Shown in pieces: positions 60,111 through 64,000 of a stretch of 64,000 nucleotides of DNA (position 1 is the stretch's first letter; each line of letters begins with the position of its first letter). Both the position numbers and the translations under genes were made by a program. The DNA is from Prado023 sp963736425 (GTDB lineage: Bacteria > Actinomycetota > Actinomycetes > S36-B12 > CAIYMF01). The stretch covers positions 350,897 through 414,896 of the forward strand of contig CAVTOX010000014.1 of NCBI GenBank assembly GCA_963736425.1. Reading direction: 5' to 3'. The notes beneath the pieces were generated by a model. That model was not told the DNA's origin, did not search any database, and saw nothing but the letters and a program-made list of their open reading frames with translations.

Positions 60111-60421
60111 CCGGCCCCGGCCACGACCCCGCACCCGAACAGTCCGGCACCCCGGGCACCCCCGGGCCTGACGGCGCGACCACGCCGGACCCGTTCGCGC
60201 CCGCGAAACGTCCGATGCATCCCGCACTCGAGCCCACTGGGGAGCACGTCGCCCACTCCGCGATCGGCTCGCTCCTCGGCGGTGTGCTCGTCTGGGGAGG
60301 GGTCGGGCTCCTGCTGGACCATTGGCTCGGCACCGGCCGGGTCCTGACGGCCGTGGGAGTGGTGGTCGGTTCCCTGACCGGTTTCGTCATCGTGTATCTT
60401 CGCTTCGGACGCGATGAGTAG
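60107..60421 (+). CDS. AtpZ/AtpI family accessory protein
   Basis: 104 residues: a Pro-rich N-terminus, then two membrane helices (about 50-70 and 80-100) with AIGSLLGGVLVWGGVGLLLD and GVVVGSLTGFVIVYLRFGRD, the AtpZ pattern of two helices joined by a short polar turn. AtpZ works with AtpI as a Mg2+/Ca2+ pathway or assembly aid for F1Fo in some bacteria. Its ATG overlaps the preceding stop (ATGA). Confidence 0.72.
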   Translation: MTGPGHDPAPEQSGTPGTPGPDGATTPDPFAPAKRPMHPALEPTGEHVAHSAIGSLLGGVLVWGGVGLLLDHWLGTGRVLTAVGVVVGSLTGFVIVYLRFGRDE

Positions 60422-60469
60422 CTTCTGTCGTCGGTCCACACGTCCACCGCGATCCCGGAAGGGCCCACT

Positions 60470-61288
60470 GTGCTGAACGTTCCAGCCGCCATCGGGCTAC
60501 TTGCCCCGATGGAAGATGCGAACGATGCAGGGGGCTACGACGCCCCCACCATCATGGAGTTCTTCCCCCCGCAGCTGGGGGACTACTGGTGGTCGCCGAC
60601 GCGGATCGACCTGATCGGGTTCTTCATGGCCGGGGTCCTCGCGCTGTTCTTCGTGATGGCGATGAAGAAGCCCACCCTGGTGCCCGGAAAGCTGCAGAAC
60701 CTCGGCGAGATGGCCATCGACCTGGTCTATGTCAACATCATCGACGAGGTGATGGGCGCCAAGGGCCGGCGGTTCGCCCCGATCATCGTGACGATCTTCT
60801 GGATGGTCCTGGCGTTCAACATCACCGGCATCATGCCCATGATGCACATCGCGGCCACCGCGGTGATCGGCGTCCCGCTCGTGCTCGCGACCGTCTCCTA
60901 CGTGACCTTCAACTACGCGGGCATCAAGGAGCACGGGTTCGGCCAGTACATGAAGCTGAACCTGTTCCCTCCGGGGGTCCCGAAGCCGATCTACCTGCTG
61001 GTGACCCCGATCGAGTTCATCTCGACCTTCATCCTGCGCCCGGTCACGCTGACCATCCGTCTCCTGGCCAACATGATGGCCGGCCACCTGCTTCTCGTGC
61101 TGTTCTTCAGCGCCACCAGCTACCTGCTGATCGAGGGTGAGGGACTGATGAAGATCTTCGCGATCCCCTCGTTCGCGATGGGCTTCGCCTTCGTTGCGTT
61201 CGAGTTGATCGTCGCTCCGCTGCAGGCCTACATCTTCGCCCTGCTGACCGCCGTCTACATCGACGGTGCGACGAGCCACGAGCACTAG
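60470..61288 (+). CDS. atpB: ATP synthase Fo subunit a
   Basis: 272 residues, five to six helices. The essential proton-channel arginine is Arg197 in VTLTIRLLANMMAGHLLL, and LIVAPLQAYIFALLTAVYI is the last helix. The GTG start follows GGAAGG-type Shine-Dalgarno. First structural gene of the F1Fo operon. Confidence 0.96.
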   Translation: MLNVPAAIGLLAPMEDANDAGGYDAPTIMEFFPPQLGDYWWSPTRIDLIGFFMAGVLALFFVMAMKKPTLVPGKLQNLGEMAIDLVYVNIIDEVMGAKGRRFAPIIVTIFWMVLAFNITGIMPMMHIAATAVIGVPLVLATVSYVTFNYAGIKEHGFGQYMKLNLFPPGVPKPIYLLVTPIEFISTFILRPVTLTIRLLANMMAGHLLLVLFFSATSYLLIEGEGLMKIFAIPSFAMGFAFVAFELIVAPLQAYIFALLTAVYIDGATSHEH

Positions 61289-61358
61289 ACCCCACCGATC
61301 ACCGCACACCCCAGACTCCCGGGCGACCGCCACGGGCAACACGGAAGGAACCACCACA

Positions 61359-61583
61359 GTGGAGACGCTCGCCGCAGTCAACGGTAACCTCAACGCGATC
61401 GGGTACGGCCTCGCGGCCATCGGCCCGGGCATCGGCATCGGCATCCTGGTCGGCAAGGCCCTCGAGGGCATCGCCCGCCAGCCCGAGGCCACGGGTGTGC
61501 TGCGCACCAACATGTTCCTGGGCATCGCCTTCACCGAGGCCCTGGCGCTCATCGGCCTGGTCGCCGGCTTCCTGTTCACCTGA
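61359..61583 (+). CDS. atpE: ATP synthase Fo subunit c
   Basis: A 74-residue hairpin of two helices. AIGPGIGIGILVGKALEGIARQPE is helix 1 and the polar loop in two motifs; the ion-binding carboxylate is Glu60 in LGIAFTEALALIGLV. There is no Na+-type signature (no Gln in helix 1), so H+ coupling is likely. The GTG at 61359 has GGAAGGAA upstream. Confidence 0.96.
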   Translation: METLAAVNGNLNAIGYGLAAIGPGIGIGILVGKALEGIARQPEATGVLRTNMFLGIAFTEALALIGLVAGFLFT

Positions 61584-61637
61584 GCCGCAGCGACCTCAGC
61601 ACGTCACGCTGATCCCCGAGGCTGATCAGGAAGGGCC

Positions 61638-62193
61638 ATGGACACCATCATCATCGTCGCGTCGGAGGAGCCTAATCCGCTCATCCCGGCGCCGTACGAC
61701 ATCATCTGGGGCACGCTCTCGTTCGTGATCCTGCTCGTCATGTTCTGGAAGTACGTCCTTCCGACCTTCAACAAGGTCACCGCGGAGCGTGCCGAGAAGA
61801 TCGAGGGCGGGATCGAACAGGCCAAGGTCATGCAGGCCGAGGCCGCGCGCAGCCGGGACGCGTACTCCGCACAGCTCGAGGCCGCCACCAAGGAGGCGGC
61901 GGCCATCCGGACTGCCGCGCACGGCGAGGGCGGCGAGATCGTCAACGCCGCCAAGGCTGAGGCGGTCGACCGCCGCAGCTGTCGTCGCCGCGCGGGCCGA
62001 TGCGCAGATCCAGGCCGAGCGGGACGCGGCCGTCGGATCGCTGCAGCGCGACGTCGGTGACCTCGCCCTGCAGCTGGCGAGCAAGATCGTGGGGGAGAGC
62101 CTCACCGACGACGAGCGCGCGCGGGCCACCGTCGACAGGTTCATCGCCGAGCTCGAGCAGTCCGGAGCAGGCAGGGAGTCGGGCACACCATGA
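61638..62193 (+). CDS. atpF: ATP synthase Fo subunit b (frameshifted)
   Basis: About 185 residues. One N-terminal helix (WGTLSFVILLVMFWKYVLP) is followed by a long charged coiled coil that forms the stator. After EGGEIVNAAKAEAVD an extra C at about 61971 changes the frame; the remainder reads AAAVVAARADAQIQAERDAA and ends ELEQSGAGRESGTP at 62193. The stop overlaps the atpH ATG. ATG start at 61638 with GGAAGG upstream. Confidence 0.9.
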
Positions 62194-62999
62194 GCGCGTC
62201 TGTCCGGGAGAACTCCGCCGGGCTCCGGGTCCGCCTCGACGAGCGTCGTGGCGACCCGCAGCTCGAGGCGCTTCCCGGCGACCTCTTCGCCGCTGCCGAC
62301 GTCATCGGCCGCGACCCGCAGCTGCGCATGGCGCTGTCCGATGCCGGCCAACCTGCACAGGCCCGTGACGGGCTGGCGCGGGCGATCTTCGCAGGGCGGG
62401 TGTCACCGGGGGCCGTCGAGGTCCTGGCCGATGTCGCAGCCCAGCGCTGGTCCAGCCCGACCGACCTGCTCGAGGCGACCGAGCAGCTCGCTGAGCAGGC
62501 GGCCTTCATGGTGGCCGAGCGTGACGGCAACCTCGACGGCCTCGAGGACCAGCTGTTCAGCTTCTCGCAGGCCGTGTCCGGGTCCGCCGACCTGCAGATG
62601 GCCCTGACCGACCCCTCAGTGGGATCGGCCCAGAAGGCAGGGCTCGTCGAGAGCCTGCTGGACGGCCGCGCCGCGCCGCAGACGAGCCAGGTGCTCGGCT
62701 ACGCGATGGCCCACCTGCGCGGCCGCCGCGTCGACTCGGTCATCGACGAGCTGATGGCCCTTGCCGGCGAGCAGCGCAGCAGGTCCGTCGCCGAGGTCCG
62801 CGTCGCGCGTCCGCTCGACCCGGACCAGGCCGAGCGCCTCACTGCGGCGCTCTCACGGATCCACGGTCGCGATGTGCGACTGAACGTAGCGGTGGACCCC
62901 GCCGTGATCGGAGGGATCTCGGTGCGCATCGGCAGCGAGGTCGTGGACGCGACGGTGGCCACACGCTTCGAGCAGGCCCGCCGGGCGCTGGTCGGCTGA
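62190..62999 (+). CDS. atpH: ATP synthase F1 subunit delta
   Basis: 269 residues, the long actinobacterial form. The conserved OSCP-type C-terminus is seen at VRVARPLDPDQAERLTAAL and IGGISVRIGSEVVDATVATR. It connects the stator to the alpha-beta head. The ATG overlaps the atpF stop (ATGA). Confidence 0.93.
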   Translation: MSASVRENSAGLRVRLDERRGDPQLEALPGDLFAAADVIGRDPQLRMALSDAGQPAQARDGLARAIFAGRVSPGAVEVLADVAAQRWSSPTDLLEATEQLAEQAAFMVAERDGNLDGLEDQLFSFSQAVSGSADLQMALTDPSVGSAQKAGLVESLLDGRAAPQTSQVLGYAMAHLRGRRVDSVIDELMALAGEQRSRSVAEVRVARPLDPDQAERLTAALSRIHGRDVRLNVAVDPAVIGGISVRIGSEVVDATVATRFEQARRALVG

Positions 63000-63023
63000 G
63001 CGACGAATGACAACAACGACGTG

Positions 63024-63041
63024 CCCCGCCAGCCGGCGGGG
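63024..63041 (+). other. Intergenic hairpin between atpH and atpA
   Basis: CCCCGCC-AGCC-GGCGGGG, a perfect 7-bp GC stem with a 4-nt loop, 9 nt before the GGAGAG ribosome site of atpA. It could be an mRNA processing, attenuation or stabilising element. Confidence 0.5.
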
Positions 63042-63059
63042 ATGGAACGAGGAGAGACG

Positions 63060-64000
63060 ATGACGGAGCTGGCGATCAGTGCCGACGAGATCCGTGCCGC
63101 GATCGAGCGCAACGTCGCGGCGTTCGCGCCGGAGACGGCACGCGAAGAGGTCGGCCGCGTGGTCGAGACCGGCGATGGGATCGCCCGCGTCGAGGGACTG
63201 CACTCGGCGATGACCAACGAGCTGCTCGAGTTCGAGGGCGGCCTGCTGGGCCTCGCGCTGAACCTCGACGTCCGTGAGATCGGCGTCGTGCTCCTGGGCG
63301 ACGGCTCGCTGATCGAGGAGGGCCAGACCGTCAAGCGCACTGGTGAGGTGCTCTCGGTCCCGGTCGGTGACGGCTACCTGGGTCGTGTGGTCGACCCCCT
63401 GGGCACCCCGATCGACGGCCGTGGCCCGATCGAGACCTCGACCCGTCGCGCCCTGGAGCTGCAGGCCCCCACGGTCGTGCAGCGCCAGCCGGTGAAGGAG
63501 TCCATGGCCACCGGCATCAAGGCCATCGACGCCATGACCGCCATCGGCCGCGGCCAGCGCCAGCTGATCATCGGCGACCGGCAGACCGGCAAGACCGCCG
63601 TCTGCCTGGACACGATCATCAACCAGAAGGCCAACTGGGAGTCCGGCGACCCGAACAAGCAGGTCCGGTGCATCTACGTCGCCATCGGGCAGAAGGGCAC
63701 CACGATCGCGGGTGTCCGCGGCGCCCTCGAGGAGTACGGCGCGATGGAGTACACCACCATCATCGCCGCGCCCGCCTCGGACTCTGCCGGCTTCAAGTAC
63801 CTCGCTCCCTACACCGGCTCGGCCATCGGCCAGCACTGGATGTACGAGGGCAAGCACGTCCTGATCATCTTCGACGACCTGTCCAAGCAGGCCGAGGCCT
63901 ACCGCGCAGTCTCGCTGCTGCTGCGCCGCCCGCCGGGCCGCGAGGCCTCCCCGGCGACGTCTTCTACCTGCACTCACGCCTGCTGGAGCGCTGCGCGAAG
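63060..64000 (+). CDS. atpA: ATP synthase F1 subunit alpha, N-terminal part (frameshifted near the edge)
   Basis: Runs off the right edge. The N-terminal barrel includes VVETGDGIARVEGL. The nucleotide domain has Walker A GDRQTGKTAV at about 170-179 and Walker B HVLIIFDDLSKQAEAYR, followed by the RRPPGREA loop. Just after that loop one base is missing (TAC read as TC, about 63947), so the continuation PGDVFYLHSRLLERCAK is in another frame. The ATG at 63060 has GGAGAG nearby. Its loss of frame in an essential gene argues for sequence error. Confidence 0.93.
   Translation, partial: MTELAISADEIRAAIERNVAAFAPETAREEVGRVVETGDGIARVEGLHSAMTNELLEFEGGLLGLALNLDVREIGVVLLGDGSLIEEGQTVKRTGEVLSVPVGDGYLGRVVDPLGTPIDGRGPIETSTRRALELQAPTVVQRQPVKESMATGIKAIDAMTAIGRGQRQLIIGDRQTGKTAVCLDTIINQKANWESGDPNKQVRCIYVAIGQKGTTIAGVRGALEEYGAMEYTTIIAAPASDSAGFKYLAPYTGSAIGQHWMYEGKHVLIIFDDLSKQAEAYRAVSLLLRRPPGREASPATSSTCTHACWSAAR

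Overview
The window is chromosomal DNA of a very G+C-rich actinobacterium (Actinomycetia). The evidence is the fused 2-oxoglutarate enzyme Kgd/OdhA followed by a DUF6104-type small gene, the argS-lysA-hom-thrC-thrB-rho-rpmE-prfA-prmC-tsaC-glyA-wecA-atp gene order, frequent GTG starts, leaderless-type promoters, and an LPxTG surface protein. I cannot name the genus. I see no rRNA, tRNA or CRISPR array.

Layout. 0-8 kb: the end of a zinc-type dehydrogenase, kgd, a DUF6104-like gene, a histone-deacetylase-family amidohydrolase divergent from a P1-family aminopeptidase, and a MalY/PatB-type lyase. 8-16 kb: a complete oligopeptide ABC transporter (oppABCDF), divergent from an oligopeptidase B-like peptidase; together they could import and degrade peptides. 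16-24 kb: an assimilatory sulfate-reduction operon on the minus strand, in the order Cys-rich leader peptide, sulfite reductase, small zinc-ribbon protein, cysH, cysD, cysN, siroheme synthase (cysG-like), sirohydrochlorin chelatase. Sulfate activation and reduction are thus co-expressed with synthesis of the siroheme the reductase needs. 24-31 kb: a glycerophosphotransferase-like gene, a PPK2-type polyphosphate:AMP phosphotransferase, a SulP permease, a membrane protein, and a CoA-disulfide-reductase/rhodanese fusion behind a CsoR/CstR-like operator, so the sulfur theme continues.

31-42 kb is accessory: an SMC-like (DUF3696-type) ATPase overlapping an unfamiliar partner gene (a possible defence module), a membrane-anchored chymotrypsin-fold protein that appears to have lost its catalytic His and Ser, an M20 peptidase, a large sortase-anchored pilin-like protein, and a decayed stretch. 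The decayed stretch holds a truncated paralogue of that surface protein, a stump of a formate/nitrite transporter, and an AbiEi/DUF559-type gene bracketed by copies of a palindromic repeat that also occurs at 6.9 kb.

42-64 kb is a conserved housekeeping block: arginyl-tRNA synthetase, aspartate-family amino-acid synthesis (lysA, hom, thrC, thrB), Rho, a transporter, translation termination (rpmE, prfA, prmC), tRNA t6A synthesis (tsaC), glyA, wecA, and the F-type ATP synthase operon up to a partial atpA.

Quality caveat: at least 20 one-base slips interrupt genes at about 21.7, 27-32, 36, 42, 55-57, 62 and 64 kb, including essential ones (atpA, atpF, prmC, tsaC). Most look like an extra base in a short G/C run. 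They are probably sequence errors, not true pseudogenes, so coordinates of those genes are given end to end.
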